Positions 9,072 to 18,184 of a stretch of 64,000 bases of DNA are shown here, one piece after another. The position numbers and the translations under genes were made by a program. The DNA comes from Neorhizobium alkalisoli (lineage in GTDB: Bacteria > Pseudomonadota > Alphaproteobacteria > Rhizobiales > Rhizobiaceae): assembly GCF_002968635.1 (NCBI RefSeq), contig NZ_PVBN01000001.1, positions 744,001 to 808,000 on the forward strand, given 5' to 3'. Below the pieces are notes generated by a model that was not told where the DNA came from, searched no databases, and saw nothing but the letters and a program-made list of their open reading frames with translations. Numbering within the stretch: the first letter of the stretch is position 1; every line of letters begins with the position of its first letter.

Positions 9072-10625
9072 ATGGCCGCCCCCTCGACCGATATCTCCGC
9101 AGCCCTTGTCCTCGTTTCTCCGCATCTCGCCGACTGGCTGGTGGTGCTGCCGGTCGCGCTGATGATCGGCTTCGGGGCGGTTCTGATGATGGTGCGCAAA
9201 TCCGTGCGCCTGCACGGGACGATCGCCATCACCGGCCTCGCTCTGCTCGTTTTCCTCGATGCGGCGCTGCTCGTACGCGTCTCGACATATGGCCCGGTCA
9301 CCATGGTCATGGGCCGTTGGCTGCCGCCTTTCGGGATTGCGTTCACCGCCGATCTCTTCGGTTCGCTGATGGCGTTCGTCTCGGCCATCGTGGCGCTTGC
9401 CGCCGGGGTCTTTGCGCTGCGGGACATCGATGCGGGCGGCCGCCGCTATGGTTTCTTTCCGTTTCTGATGCTGCTGATGGCGGGCGTTTCCGGCGCGTTC
9501 CTGACCGGCGACATCTTCAACCTCTACGTCTGGTTCGAAGTGCTGCTGATCTCGTCCTTCGGTCTGCTGATCCTCGGTTCCGAACCCGAGCAGATCGACG
9601 GGGCGCTGAAATATGCCGTCCTCAACCTGATCGGCACGACGCTGTTCCTGATCGCTATCGGTTATCTCTATGCGATCTTCGGCACGCTCAACATGGCCGA
9701 TATCGCCGGCAAGGCCTCAAGGCTGAGGGAAACTGCCCCGCTCGTCACGCTGACGGCGCTCTTTATTCTGGCCTTTGCCATGAAGGCTGCGGCCTTTCCG
9801 GTGAATTTCTGGCTGCCCGCCTCCTATCACACGCCACGTATCACCGTGTCGGCGCTGTTCGGCGGCCTGCTCACCAAGGTCGGTATCTATGCGCTGATCC
9901 GCGTTACCGTCATGCTCTTTCCCGTCGAACGGGAGGAACTGAGTCTCGTCGTCGCGATCTCTGCCGCGCTGACCATGGTCATCGGCGCTCTCGGCGCACT
10001 GGCGCAGAACGATCTGCGCCGGCTCGTCGGTTATGTGGTGATTGCAGGCATCGGCAACATGATGGCCGGGGTGGCGATCGGCACGCCGGCCGCGGTCAGC
10101 GGTTCCATCCTCTACGCACTGCATTCGGTGGTGACGATGACGGCGCTTTATCTGGTGGCGGGCGAGGCGGCTCGGCTCGGCGGCGCCTGGTCGCTCTCCG
10201 GTCTCGGCGGGCTTTATCGCCGGGCGCCGTGGTTTTCCGCCGCCTCGCTGGCCCTGTTCCTCGCCGCCGCCGGCCTGCCGCCCTTGTCCGGCCTCTGGCC
10301 CAAGGTGGCGCTTCTCAAGGCTTCCCTGGATATCGGTGCCTGGTGGCTCGCCGCCGCCATCCTGATCTCCGCCTTCATCGTCACCCTGGCGCTTTCCCGC
10401 GTCTTCCTGCTCGCCTATTGGCGCCCGCGGCCCGAGCCGGCGCCCGAACTGGTAATCGCGCGCGACTGGCGGATCGCCTGGCCGCTCGGCTGCCTGACGG
10501 CGCTTTCCATTCTCTTCGGCCTGTTTCCGGAGACGGTGCTGGATCTTTCGCAAAGGGCCGCAACCGGCCTTGCCGAACCGTCGGCCTATATCCGATCGGT
10601 TTTCCCCGGAGGTGCCGCGCCGTGA
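9072..10625 (+). CDS. mrpD: Mrp antiporter subunit D (NuoM/N-like)
   Basis: A 517-residue polytopic protein homologous to NuoM/NuoN. The channel Glu is in [16 protein letters not shown] and the Lys in [16 protein letters not shown]. Together with MrpA it forms the proton/cation-translocating core. ATG 9072 is preceded by GGGGGGAGGTTC. Its stop overlaps the GTG start of mrpE. Confidence 0.95.
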   Translation: MAAPSTDISAALVLVSPHLADWLVVLPVALMIGFGAVLMMVRKSVRLHGTIAITGLALLVFLDAALLVRVSTYGPVTMVMGRWLPPFGIAFTADLFGSLMAFVSAIVALAAGVFALRDIDAGGRRYGFFPFLMLLMAGVSGAFLTGDIFNLYVWFEVLLISSFGLLILGSEPEQIDGALKYAVLNLIGTTLFLIAIGYLYAIFGTLNMADIAGKASRLRETAPLVTLTALFILAFAMKAAAFPVNFWLPASYHTPRITVSALFGGLLTKVGIYALIRVTVMLFPVEREELSLVVAISAALTMVIGALGALAQNDLRRLVGYVVIAGIGNMMAGVAIGTPAAVSGSILYALHSVVTMTALYLVAGEAARLGGAWSLSGLGGLYRRAPWFSAASLALFLAAAGLPPLSGLWPKVALLKASLDIGAWWLAAAILISAFIVTLALSRVFLLAYWRPRPEPAPELVIARDWRIAWPLGCLTALSILFGLFPETVLDLSQRAATGLAEPSAYIRSVFPGGAAP

Positions 10626-11095
10626 CCACCTACATCCTCTCGCTGGTCTTTGCCGTCATCTGGGTCGCCGTCACCGGCAGCGCCACGCTGCACAACCTCA
10701 TCTTCGGCTTCGCGCTTTCGACCCTGTCGCTGTGGATCGTCCGCGAACAGATGAGCGCCCGTGGCTATTGGCAGCGGATGGGCCGCTTCCTGTCGCTGCT
10801 TGCCCTGTTCTTCAAGGAACTGGCGCTCTCGGCCTGGAAGGTTGCGGTGTTGGTCATGAACCCGCGGATGGAATTGAAGCCGGGCATCTTCGCCTATCCG
10901 CTGACGGTCGACCGGGATTTCGAGATCACCCTGCTTGCCAATCTCATCACGCTGACGCCCGGAACGCTTTCCGTCGACGTTTCGCAGGATCGCAGGACGC
11001 TCTTCGTCCATGCGATCGATTGCTCCGACGCGGAGGCGGTCAAGCGGGATATCGCCACCGGTTTCGAAAGGAAGATCATGGAGGCCTTCCGATGA
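10622..11095 (+). CDS. mrpE: Mrp antiporter subunit E
   Basis: A 157-residue MnhE/MrpE protein with two or three N-terminal membrane helices and a soluble C-terminal domain. The family signature lies at [20 protein letters not shown]. The start is a GTG at 10622 overlapping the mrpD stop (GTGA). The stop overlaps the ATG of mrpF. Confidence 0.93.
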   Translation: MTTYILSLVFAVIWVAVTGSATLHNLIFGFALSTLSLWIVREQMSARGYWQRMGRFLSLLALFFKELALSAWKVAVLVMNPRMELKPGIFAYPLTVDRDFEITLLANLITLTPGTLSVDVSQDRRTLFVHAIDCSDAEAVKRDIATGFERKIMEAFR

Positions 11096-11499
11096 CGGCG
11101 GCTCAGATGATCCTCTCCTCCGCCCTCTGGCTGGCGCTTGTGGTGCTTGGCCTCTCCTTCCTGCTGACCGTCTGGCGCGTCATCAAGGGCCCGACGCTTC
11201 CAGATCGGGTGGTAGCGCTCGACATGCTGGTCGGCATCGTGATCGGCTTCATTGCCCTCATCGCCATCCGCACCGGCTTCACGCTCTATATCGATATCGC
11301 CATTTCCCTCGGCCTGGTCGGTTTTCTGGCGACCGTCGCCTTCGCGCGCTTCATCCTGGCGCAGGGCAGGGGAGACGAAACGGCCGAGAAGGAAGCGAGC
11401 AAGGTGATTCCCGCTCCGCCCTTGGCGCCGAAACGCAAGCGGGCAAGTAGCCGCAAGCCGGGCGCCGGCCCTGCCGTCAGTGGAAAGGCAAAAAAATGA
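11092..11499 (+). CDS. mrpF: Mrp antiporter subunit F
   Basis: A 135-residue MrpF protein. Three helices are followed by a Lys/Arg-rich tail of about 45 residues ([13 protein letters not shown]), again longer than usual. The conserved core [15 protein letters not shown], with the family Asp, lies near residue 33. It overlaps both neighbours by four bases (ATGA). Confidence 0.93.
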   Translation: MTAAQMILSSALWLALVVLGLSFLLTVWRVIKGPTLPDRVVALDMLVGIVIGFIALIAIRTGFTLYIDIAISLGLVGFLATVAFARFILAQGRGDETAEKEASKVIPAPPLAPKRKRASSRKPGAGPAVSGKAKK

Positions 11500-11834
11500 T
11501 CGAGGTGCTGATCGCCCTTCTGACCGCGCTCCTCATCCTTGTCGGTGCAGGTTTTGCGCTGGTGGCCGCGGTCGGCCTCACCCGGCTGCCGGACGTCTAT
11601 ACCCGCATGCATGCGGCGTCCAAGGCGGGCACCGTCGGTTCCGGCCTCATGCTTCTGGCGGTCGCTCTGCATGCCGGCGATCTCTCGACCCTTGCAAGGG
11701 CGCTGGCGGGCTTCTTTTTTTTCGTTTTGACGGCACCGATTTCGGCGCATCTGCTCGCCATGGCGGCGCACAAAATGGGTTATCCTCTGCACGAGAAATC
11801 CGTGCGGGATGAATTGAACGATTACCGAAACTGA
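11496..11834 (+). CDS. mrpG: Mrp antiporter subunit G
   Basis: A 112-residue MnhG/MrpG protein with three membrane helices. The family motif [20 protein letters not shown] lies near residue 29, and [14 protein letters not shown] near 84. It is the last gene of the operon, overlapping mrpF by four bases. No obvious intrinsic terminator follows directly. Confidence 0.93.
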   Translation: MIEVLIALLTALLILVGAGFALVAAVGLTRLPDVYTRMHAASKAGTVGSGLMLLAVALHAGDLSTLARALAGFFFFVLTAPISAHLLAMAAHKMGYPLHEKSVRDELNDYRN

Positions 11835-11864
11835 ATATAACCCGTCACAAAACGAGTTATAAGC

Positions 11865-11894
11865 TTGTCATAATTGGGAAAATCACCGTCTATA
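11865..11894 (+). promoter_or_regulatory. Candidate mucR promoter with long leader
   Basis: TTGTCA (11865-11870) and TCTATA (11889-11894) are spaced by 18 bases in an AT-rich stretch. This would give a leader of about 375 bases before mucR. The 441-base gap between mrpG and mucR (11835-12275) holds no other convincing gene. MucR family genes are commonly autoregulated from such upstream regions, so this gap is the likely operator region. Confidence 0.4.
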
Positions 11895-12275
11895 CGTCAG
11901 TAATGCTGATCTAGGGCGTCTATAGCTGATAGAAAGCCCTGTATCCGAAAAATTTCTCACTTGGACATTGAGCGAAGCAGTGGTACTTCATTTCAAGTAG
12001 AGTGCAGATGTTGTTCGAGATTAAGCGTCCCCATCGCCAATATGGCAATGACGGCAAGTTCTTCAAGTGGAAGAACACACGAAAGGTGGCCGCGGGGCAG
12101 GTTTCAATCGAAAGCAATATCCGGTGAAAATCGGCTTTTCTTCCGCATGAAGCTTAGGGGTAGGCTTCGGTCGCAAGACGGTGCGGGGCAAGTGGTTTTT
12201 CTCCGAAAGACTCTACGAACGGCAGGATCTGCGGAGGTCGCGGAGCCTGCCACGACGTTGAACAGGAGACAACAA

Positions 12276-12707
12276 ATGACAGAAATCGCATTGGGCAAAG
12301 GCCAGGATCTGCTGGTGGAATTGACCGCAGATATCGTGGCTGCCTATGTGAGCAACCACGTGGTACCCGTCAGTGATCTTTCCAATCTGATCGCAGACGT
12401 ACACTCGGCGCTGAGCAACACCTCGTCGCCGGCTCCGGTGGTGACGGCCGTCGAAAAGCCGAAGCCGCCGGTTCCGATCAAGAAGTCGATCGAAGACGAC
12501 TATCTGATCTGCCTTGAGGACGGTCAGAAGTTCAAGTCGCTGAAGCGGCATCTGATGACCCACTACAACATGACACCGGAAGAGTATCGTGAGAAGTGGG
12601 GCCTGCCGGCCGACTATCCGATGGTGGCGCCCGCCTACGCGGAAGCCCGTTCCAGGCTAGCCAAGGAAATGGGCCTTGGCCAGCGCCGCAAGCGCGGCAA
12701 GGCCTGA
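12276..12707 (+). CDS. mucR: MucR/Ros family zinc-finger transcriptional regulator
   Basis: A 143-residue MucR/RosR protein. The N-terminal 60 residues are the oligomerisation region. The Ros-type prokaryotic zinc finger lies in [19 protein letters not shown] (Cys, Asp and two His as ligands) near residue 80, followed by [14 protein letters not shown]. In rhizobia MucR controls exopolysaccharide synthesis, motility and cell-cycle genes as a nucleoid-like silencer of AT-rich DNA. ATG 12276 has AGGAG about nine bases upstream. Confidence 0.95.
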   Translation: MTEIALGKGQDLLVELTADIVAAYVSNHVVPVSDLSNLIADVHSALSNTSSPAPVVTAVEKPKPPVPIKKSIEDDYLICLEDGQKFKSLKRHLMTHYNMTPEEYREKWGLPADYPMVAPAYAEARSRLAKEMGLGQRRKRGKA

Positions 12708-12814
12708 GCCGGACAATCCGGCCGGGCATGGGAGGATTTTAATCTCGTCCGATGAGGAACCGATCGCGCAAACGACGGGCGGATGAGCTGTATGCCCAAC
12801 TGCATACGGACAAG

Positions 12815-12839
12815 AGCCGGGCCATCGCGCCCGGTTTTT
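12815..12839 (+). terminator. Intrinsic terminator after mucR
   Basis: Stem CCGGGC (12817-12822) and GCCCGG (12829-12834), followed by TTTTT. It lies about 110 bases downstream of the mucR stop. The remaining sequence up to 13004 holds no gene. Confidence 0.7.
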
Positions 12840-13004
12840 CTTTGCCTTGAGGGAGGAAGGGTAGAGGAAAAAAATCCCATTCCCTTTCAAGTATTTGCGA
12901 AAAATATCAATTTTTTCAGCAAAAAATTGCAGGCGCCACGGTTCCTGTGTCCCCGTTCTTGCTCTAGGCTGTATGAATTAATTCCTATTCATTGAGGAGT
13001 TGTC

Positions 13005-13427
13005 ATGCCTTTAGAGAAACATTTCGAGCCTTCGGCTCCGCCGCTTGCTCCCCTTGCGGCCTTCGAAGCGTCCGCCGATCCCTCCAAGCTTCCTGCCAGC
13101 ATGGCGGTCCGGACTGCATGCCGCATCGTGCGCCAGATGGTCGCGGAGTTGATCCTGTTGTTCGGCGACCGGGTGATGCTGCGCCGCGATCGTCGTCGCT
13201 ACGCCTGCCATGTGCGGCAGATCGCCATGTATGTCTGCCATGTTTCGCTGCGGATCTCCATGAGCGATATCGGGAATGCCTTCGGGCGCGACCGCACGAC
13301 GGTCGGCCACGCCTGCCATGTGGTCGAAGACCGCCGCGACGACGCGGCTTTCGACGACTTCGTCTCGGCGGTGGAGCGTATCGCCACGGCCGTCTTCGGC
13401 TTGTCGGAAGTGCCGTCTCATGACTGA
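13005..13427 (+). CDS. DnaA C-terminal-domain-like DNA-binding protein
   Basis: A 140-residue protein whose C-terminal half matches DnaA domain IV: VRQIAMYVCHVSLRISMSDI followed by GNAFGRDRTTVGHACHVVED, the helix-turn-helix that reads DnaA boxes. It lacks the AAA+ domain of DnaA (no Walker motifs), so it cannot initiate replication itself. It could bind DnaA-box-like sites. It overlaps the next gene by eight bases, suggesting a two-gene unit. GAGGAG lies upstream of ATG 13005. Confidence 0.85.
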   Translation: MPLEKHFEPSAPPLAPLAAFEASADPSKLPASMAVRTACRIVRQMVAELILLFGDRVMLRRDRRRYACHVRQIAMYVCHVSLRISMSDIGNAFGRDRTTVGHACHVVEDRRDDAAFDDFVSAVERIATAVFGLSEVPSHD

Positions 13428-14223
13428 AAAGACATCCAATCCCGCCTCGAGGAAACAGCTTCTGCGGCTGATCCGCCAGCTCGCCCGCGGTGAATGCGGG
13501 ATCCAACGGACGGAGGCCGGCGAAATCAGGCTGTCGGGCGCCGAAGAACGGCTTTATCCGGAGGAAGTGGTGTCGCAGGCCCGTTCTCTCGGTCTTGCGC
13601 ATCTGTCTGCGACGCGAATCGCCGCCACGGCCGAAGCCTCCGCTTTTCTGCGCCGGTCGCTGGTGATGGGCGAAGAGGCCTTCGTCGAACAGCATGGCGA
13701 GATCGCCATTGCCACGATGGAGGTGGAAGGCACACGCCAGCCGGTTCGCCGCAATCTGCTGGAATCTCCGCTGGGAGCGGTCGCCCGGCTGAAGGACCGC
13801 GACGGCAGGGAGTTTTTCCCGGCGGAGGCGATCGAGGCGGGCGAACGGCTGTTGTCCGACTTTACCCGCGGGCAGCTCCAGCCGCGCGTCACCTCGTCCT
13901 GGGAGCCGCGTCTGGCGAAACGGACGAAAGGCCAGGCGGGCGGACCGACGGAAATCGCCGACAGCGCGATGGCCGCAAGGATGCGGTTTTCCAAAGCGAT
14001 GGATGCCATGGGACCGGAACTGTCAGGCGTGGCGGTGGATGTCTGCTGCTTTTCGAAGGGGCTGGAGACGGTGGAGCGCGAACGCCAGTGGCCGGCGCGT
14101 TCGGCGAAGCTGATGCTGCGCACGTCCCTTCTGGCGCTCGCCCGCCACTATGCGCCCCCGCAAGCGCCCAATCGTCGTAAAAGCCACCACTGGGGCACGG
14201 AGGACTATCGGCCGGAGTTGTAA
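13420..14223 (+). CDS. DUF6456-domain protein
   Basis: A 267-residue soluble protein of unknown function. The C-terminal domain (about 160-260), with RLAKRTKGQAGGPTEIADSA and SGVAVDVCCFSKGLETVERE, resembles the DUF6456 family. The N-terminal part has a winged-helix look (SRKQLLRLIRQLARGECGIQ). The coupling with the DnaA-domain-IV-like gene suggests a DNA-linked role, which is inference only. Confidence 0.8.
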   Translation: MTEKTSNPASRKQLLRLIRQLARGECGIQRTEAGEIRLSGAEERLYPEEVVSQARSLGLAHLSATRIAATAEASAFLRRSLVMGEEAFVEQHGEIAIATMEVEGTRQPVRRNLLESPLGAVARLKDRDGREFFPAEAIEAGERLLSDFTRGQLQPRVTSSWEPRLAKRTKGQAGGPTEIADSAMAARMRFSKAMDAMGPELSGVAVDVCCFSKGLETVERERQWPARSAKLMLRTSLLALARHYAPPQAPNRRKSHHWGTEDYRPEL

Positions 14224-14428
14224 GGCGGCACCTTCGAACTCACGCAAGTCTTGGAGCATTTCCGGGAAGTGCGTTCCCTGTGTGGCTCTGGTATTGTCCC
14301 ATTCGCTGTCGGCCTGTTTTCGGAGGGCCGACACGATGGACGCTGAGCATAAAATGGCCGGCGCGATGGAAATGCGGGCCAGATACGTATTGTAAGGCAG
14401 GTCGTTTCAACCGATTTCGGGTTAAGCC

Positions 14429-15121
14429 ATGAATCAGGAAGTCCGGCTTTTTGGCGCTATTGCGGTCCGACCCGCGGTCCTTCCTCTCATATCCCGGTTC
14501 GAAACGGCCACAGGCTTCACAGTTGCGGTCAAGTGGGAACTCAATCCGACGGTCAGGAAAGAGATTGAGGCTGGGGAACCTTTTGACCTCGTCATCACCA
14601 ATCCGAACCTGGTGCAGGATCTGGCCGCCGCGGGAAAAGTCGAAGCGGGGAGCCAGGTAGCGTTCGGCCGGATAGCAATGGGGGTGGCGGCCAAGGCAGG
14701 CAGCCAACCGCTCGACATCGGATCCGTGGAAGCATTCGAACATGCGTTGAAGAGCGCCGGATCAATCGCCTACGCCAGTGAAGGAACCAGCGGTGGCTAC
14801 TTTTCCGGTTTGCTGGAACGCTTGGGAATAGCCGATGAGGTGAAGCCCAAGCTGGTGGCCGTAACAGGAGGGCAGACGGCGCCGGCCGTCGGCCGTGGGG
14901 AAGCCGAGCTGGGCGTCGTTCCCGTGACTTCGATTCTCGCTGCCGCTCCCGAGGTCATGCTGGTCGGTCGGTTTCCGGCAGAACTCCAAAGTTACGTCGA
15001 CTTCGCCATTGGCATCAGCGCCGATTCAACGAACGCAGAAGCCGCCAGGCAGCTGTCGGAATTCCTGATGTCGGCAGCCGCTGATGGCATCCTGGAGGCG
15101 AAGGGCGTCGAGCGTTGCTGA
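14429..15121 (+). CDS. ModA-like substrate-binding protein without signal peptide
   Basis: A 230-residue periplasmic-binding-protein type 2 fold like molybdate-binding ModA: FETATGFTVAVKWELNPTVR, EPFDLVITNPNLVQDLAAAG, and GEAELGVVPVTSILAAAPEV match the family layout. It begins directly at the first strand (VRLFGAIAVRPAV), so it lacks an export signal, and no ABC permease or ATPase is nearby. It may be a cytosolic sensor-like or orphan binding protein; the ligand is unknown. The gene has no strong ribosome-binding site. Confidence 0.75.
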   Translation: MNQEVRLFGAIAVRPAVLPLISRFETATGFTVAVKWELNPTVRKEIEAGEPFDLVITNPNLVQDLAAAGKVEAGSQVAFGRIAMGVAAKAGSQPLDIGSVEAFEHALKSAGSIAYASEGTSGGYFSGLLERLGIADEVKPKLVAVTGGQTAPAVGRGEAELGVVPVTSILAAAPEVMLVGRFPAELQSYVDFAIGISADSTNAEAARQLSEFLMSAAADGILEAKGVERC

Positions 15122-15147
15122 AAGGCGCGCTCGGCCGCCCGCATGCC

Positions 15148-15567
15148 TTACGCCGCGACTTTCATCCTCGCCTCTTCGCGGATGCGCTTGACCATGGACT
15201 TGAGCCCGTTGGCGCGCTGCGAGGAGAGGTGCTCGACGAGCCCGATGCGGTTGAAGATCTCGATGGCATCCGTCGCGGCGATTTGCGACGCGCGCTTGCC
15301 CGAATAGACGGCGAGCACAATGGCGACGAGGCCGCGCACGATATGGGCGTCCGAATCGCCGTCGAAGGTCATCACCGGATCCGCCCCGCCGTCGATATGG
15401 CTGACGAGCCAGACCTGGCTGGCGCAGCCCTGCACCTTGTTCTGGGAGGTCTTCTGGTCGTCGGCAAGGTCCGGCAGTGCCTTGCCCAGCTCGATCACAT
15501 AGCGATAGCGATCCTCCCATTCGTCGAGGAAGGCGAAATCGTCTAGGATCTGGTCGAGGCTTGCCAT
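15148..15567 (-). CDS. sufE: Cysteine desulfuration protein SufE
   Basis: A 139-residue SufE. The sulfur-accepting Cys lies in the loop VQGCASQVWLV near residue 49, with family segments YRYVIELGKALP and LSSQRANGLKSMVKRI. SufE takes persulfide sulfur from SufS for Fe-S assembly. The other suf genes are not in this window. The start ATG 15567 is the family start. Confidence 0.93.
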   Translation of the reverse strand: MASLDQILDDFAFLDEWEDRYRYVIELGKALPDLADDQKTSQNKVQGCASQVWLVSHIDGGADPVMTFDGDSDAHIVRGLVAIVLAVYSGKRASQIAATDAIEIFNRIGLVEHLSSQRANGLKSMVKRIREEARMKVAA

Positions 15568-15621
15568 GCGTGCTCCGGTTATTGGCTGCACTCCATATAG
15601 GTATTGCAGCGGCCCGAAAAC

Positions 15622-15661
15622 AGCAAAAAAATGCGCCGTGAGGAGTTCATTCCTCACGGCG
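15622..15661 (-). terminator. Intrinsic terminator after the DUF5330 gene
   Basis: A perfect 11-bp stem (15634-15644 with 15651-15661) and a 6-base loop. Read on the minus strand it is followed by a T-rich run (complement of 15622-15633). It separates the DUF5330 gene from sufE. Confidence 0.8.
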
Positions 15662-15760
15662 TCAGCAAAAAGCCGAATAGCAGGGCAGGCAGTCCGGCGC
15701 CGGGAACCGTGGCAATGGAGCCCGGCGCAAGTTTTGAATTTCGGTATGAAGCGGCAGCGT

Positions 15761-16186
15761 TTAGTGCGCTGGGCGCTTCTGGGGCACCGGCACGGTGCCG
15801 GTGAAGATCGTGTCGGAGGCCGCGGCTGCTGCGCTCTCGAGAGATTTTGTCGGAAAGGGCGTGGGCTGCGGATCGGCGAGCACGGCGGGTTCCGGTTCGG
15901 GCTTACTGCCGCCGAACTGCTTGTCGAGCAGCTCGAAGGCAACGCGAGCGCCTTCCTTGGCCCTGACGCCGAGCGCCGAGAAGGTCTCCGCACCCTTTTC
16001 GCAAACGTCCGGCTTTTCGGCGCAGATGGCGCTGACATATTGATAGGCTTCGGTCGCGGCGGCAAAGGCGTCGCTGACCTCCAGCGCCGAGGCGCCCTGG
16101 GTGTCGGTCGCCGGGCGGCTGCTGAAATAGGAAAGCACCACCAAAACGGCTGCGAACCAAACACTTCCCTTGATGAGAAACCACAT
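15761..16186 (-). CDS. DUF5330 membrane-anchored protein
   Basis: A 141-residue protein with an N-terminal membrane helix or uncleaved signal (FLIKGSVWFAAVLVVLSYF) and a soluble domain containing two Cys (AICAEKPDVCEK) that could pair in the periplasm. The tail is Pro/Ala-rich. It matches the rhizobial DUF5330 family; function unknown. I prefer ATG 16186 over GTG 16198, because AGGA lies close upstream. The 342 bases between this gene and the divergent sensor kinase gene hold no other gene. Confidence 0.8.
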   Translation of the reverse strand: MWFLIKGSVWFAAVLVVLSYFSSRPATDTQGASALEVSDAFAAATEAYQYVSAICAEKPDVCEKGAETFSALGVRAKEGARVAFELLDKQFGGSKPEPEPAVLADPQPTPFPTKSLESAAAAASDTIFTGTVPVPQKRPAH

Positions 16187-16528
16187 CGTCCTGTCCACCT
16201 GTTTTTCCCGCAGGATCTAGCGGGCCGCCGGGTCTGTGCCGGTCTTGAACATGGTTGTACCGGCCGGAAGCAAAGATCGCTTTGACGCAGCCGTTCGGTT
16301 TTTCGGCAAATTTATCTAAAATTCGAACGATCGTCCTTCCGGTGTGACGTCTGCGGACACTTTCGCTCGAAGTTTAGCGACTGATGTTAAGCATAATTGC
16401 GGCAGGCCCGCCGAAAGCCTTGGGCTTGCCGTGTGCTCCTTCGCCACAGAAGTTAACAGCGCTGGAAAAATCAAGCCAAATCCGTCGCTTACCCGCCATT
16501 AACCACAAGCATAGAAGGCCCTTCGAAT

Positions 16529-18184
16529 ATGTCCCAAAGCCGGATTTGGGGCCTGCTTGCCGGGGAGAAGACCCCTATTTTTATCCTTTCCTTAAGTCGC
16601 CGGGGCCTATTGTCGGCCTCGTCAAACGAGTCTGTTTCAGGGTTTTGCGTGCGCGTATTGAGTAACATTGCCGGGAAGGCGGTTCTGCTGGTCGACAAGA
16701 CCGCAATCCGCTGGCTGACCCGTCTTGGCGACGGCGAGGAGACCCGCGCCGGCGATATCGCCCGGCTGCGGCGTCTGGTCTTTGCCTGCGCCGCCGCTCT
16801 GGTTGCCGTGCCGCCCGCGCTGACCATGCTTCTTGCGCCGGCACTGGCGTTGCCGGTCGGTGTCGCCCTGGTGCTCTCGCTCTTCCTCCTTTGCGTCGCG
16901 GCCTCTTTTGCCTTTCCGCGTCCCGCGGCGGTTTCGGTCGCGGTCGCGCAGCCGGATGACGTGCTTTTCGATGCCTGCCCCGGCCTGTCGCTGGTTCTCG
17001 ATCCGCACGGCCATGTCGTGAGGACGGGCGGACGTGACCGCGACGGCTTCCCCGAAAACCTGCGCGAGGCCGCCGGCCAGTCGCTTGCCGAACTCGTGCA
17101 TGTGTCGGACCGGATCGGCCTCATCCAGGCCTTCGACATGTTGCGTCAGGGGGCGGCAAGCGCTGTCGCCGATATCCGCATCGAGCGTCCTTTCTCCTCC
17201 GCCGGGCGCCAGTTCCTGCCCGTCCGTTTCGACATGACCGCCATCCGCGACGGCGAGGGCCAGGTTCTCTATGTCTTTGCGCAGGCACGCGACGTTTCGG
17301 ACGAGCAGGACCTGCATGCCAAGGCTGCCGCCCATGTCGCCGAGGCCCGTTCCGCCCACGAAGCCAAGTCGCGCTTCCTGGCGGCCGTCAGCCACGAACT
17401 GCGCACGCCGCTGAACGCCATCCTCGGTTTTTCCGACGTGCTGGCCGGAGAATATTTCGGCCGGCTCGCGAACGACCGCCAGCGCGAATATGTCGGGCTG
17501 ATCCGCCAGTCGGGCGCGCATCTGCTTTCCGTCGTCAACACCATGCTCGACATGTCGAAGATCGAGGCCGGGCGTTACGAGCTGCTGGCCGAGCCCTTCT
17601 CGCTTGCCGAAGCGATGGAAACCTGCCGCGCCATGCTGGATCTCACGGCCCGCGAAAAGGGTGTCACGCTGACGAGTCGCGCCTCCCGGAGCCTCGGCGA
17701 AGTGGTGGCGGATCGCCGCGCCGTACAGCAGATCCTCATCAACCTCGCCGGCAATGCAATCAAATTTACCGGCCAGGGCGGCGTCGTCTCCATTGATGCC
17801 ATGATGTCGGGCGATGACGTGGTGATTTCGGTAAGCGATACGGGAATCGGGATCGCCGCCGAGAAACTCGAATTCATTGGACAGCCGTTCATGCAGGTTG
17901 AAAACGCCTATACCCGCTCGTACGAAGGAACCGGCCTGGGTCTCTCGCTGGTCAAGGGGCTGGTGGCGCTGCATGGCGGCCGTTTCTCGATCGCGAGCCG
18001 ACCGGGCGAGGGAACGGTGGTCACCGTCGCGCTTCCGGTCGACGGTTCGGGAATCGGTAGCACACCGGACGAATTGCATGAGGAGAAAATTGAATTCCCG
18101 CCGCGGCTGCAAGCAGTCCGGCAGGCGCCCATGATGGACGAACAGGATTTTGCCGATGACCGCGCGGAAGCGAAAATCGCCTGA
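16529..18184 (+). CDS. PAS-domain sensor histidine kinase (PleC/DivJ-like)
   Basis: A protein of up to 551 residues. Two membrane helices (about 85-125) are followed by a PAS-like domain (about 140-260), a HisKA domain with FLAAVSHELRTPLNAILGFS near residue 285, and a HATPase domain with NLAGNAIKFTGQGG, DTGIGIA and GTGLGLSLVKGL. The dimerisation helix closely resembles the PleC/DivJ/PdhS group that phosphorylates DivK/PleD in alphaproteobacteria, so a cell-cycle role is plausible but not proven. No partner regulator is adjacent. The start is uncertain: ATG 16529 has AGAAGG upstream, but a GTG at about 16649 is possible. Confidence 0.85.
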   Translation: MSQSRIWGLLAGEKTPIFILSLSRRGLLSASSNESVSGFCVRVLSNIAGKAVLLVDKTAIRWLTRLGDGEETRAGDIARLRRLVFACAAALVAVPPALTMLLAPALALPVGVALVLSLFLLCVAASFAFPRPAAVSVAVAQPDDVLFDACPGLSLVLDPHGHVVRTGGRDRDGFPENLREAAGQSLAELVHVSDRIGLIQAFDMLRQGAASAVADIRIERPFSSAGRQFLPVRFDMTAIRDGEGQVLYVFAQARDVSDEQDLHAKAAAHVAEARSAHEAKSRFLAAVSHELRTPLNAILGFSDVLAGEYFGRLANDRQREYVGLIRQSGAHLLSVVNTMLDMSKIEAGRYELLAEPFSLAEAMETCRAMLDLTAREKGVTLTSRASRSLGEVVADRRAVQQILINLAGNAIKFTGQGGVVSIDAMMSGDDVVISVSDTGIGIAAEKLEFIGQPFMQVENAYTRSYEGTGLGLSLVKGLVALHGGRFSIASRPGEGTVVTVALPVDGSGIGSTPDELHEEKIEFPPRLQAVRQAPMMDEQDFADDRAEAKIA

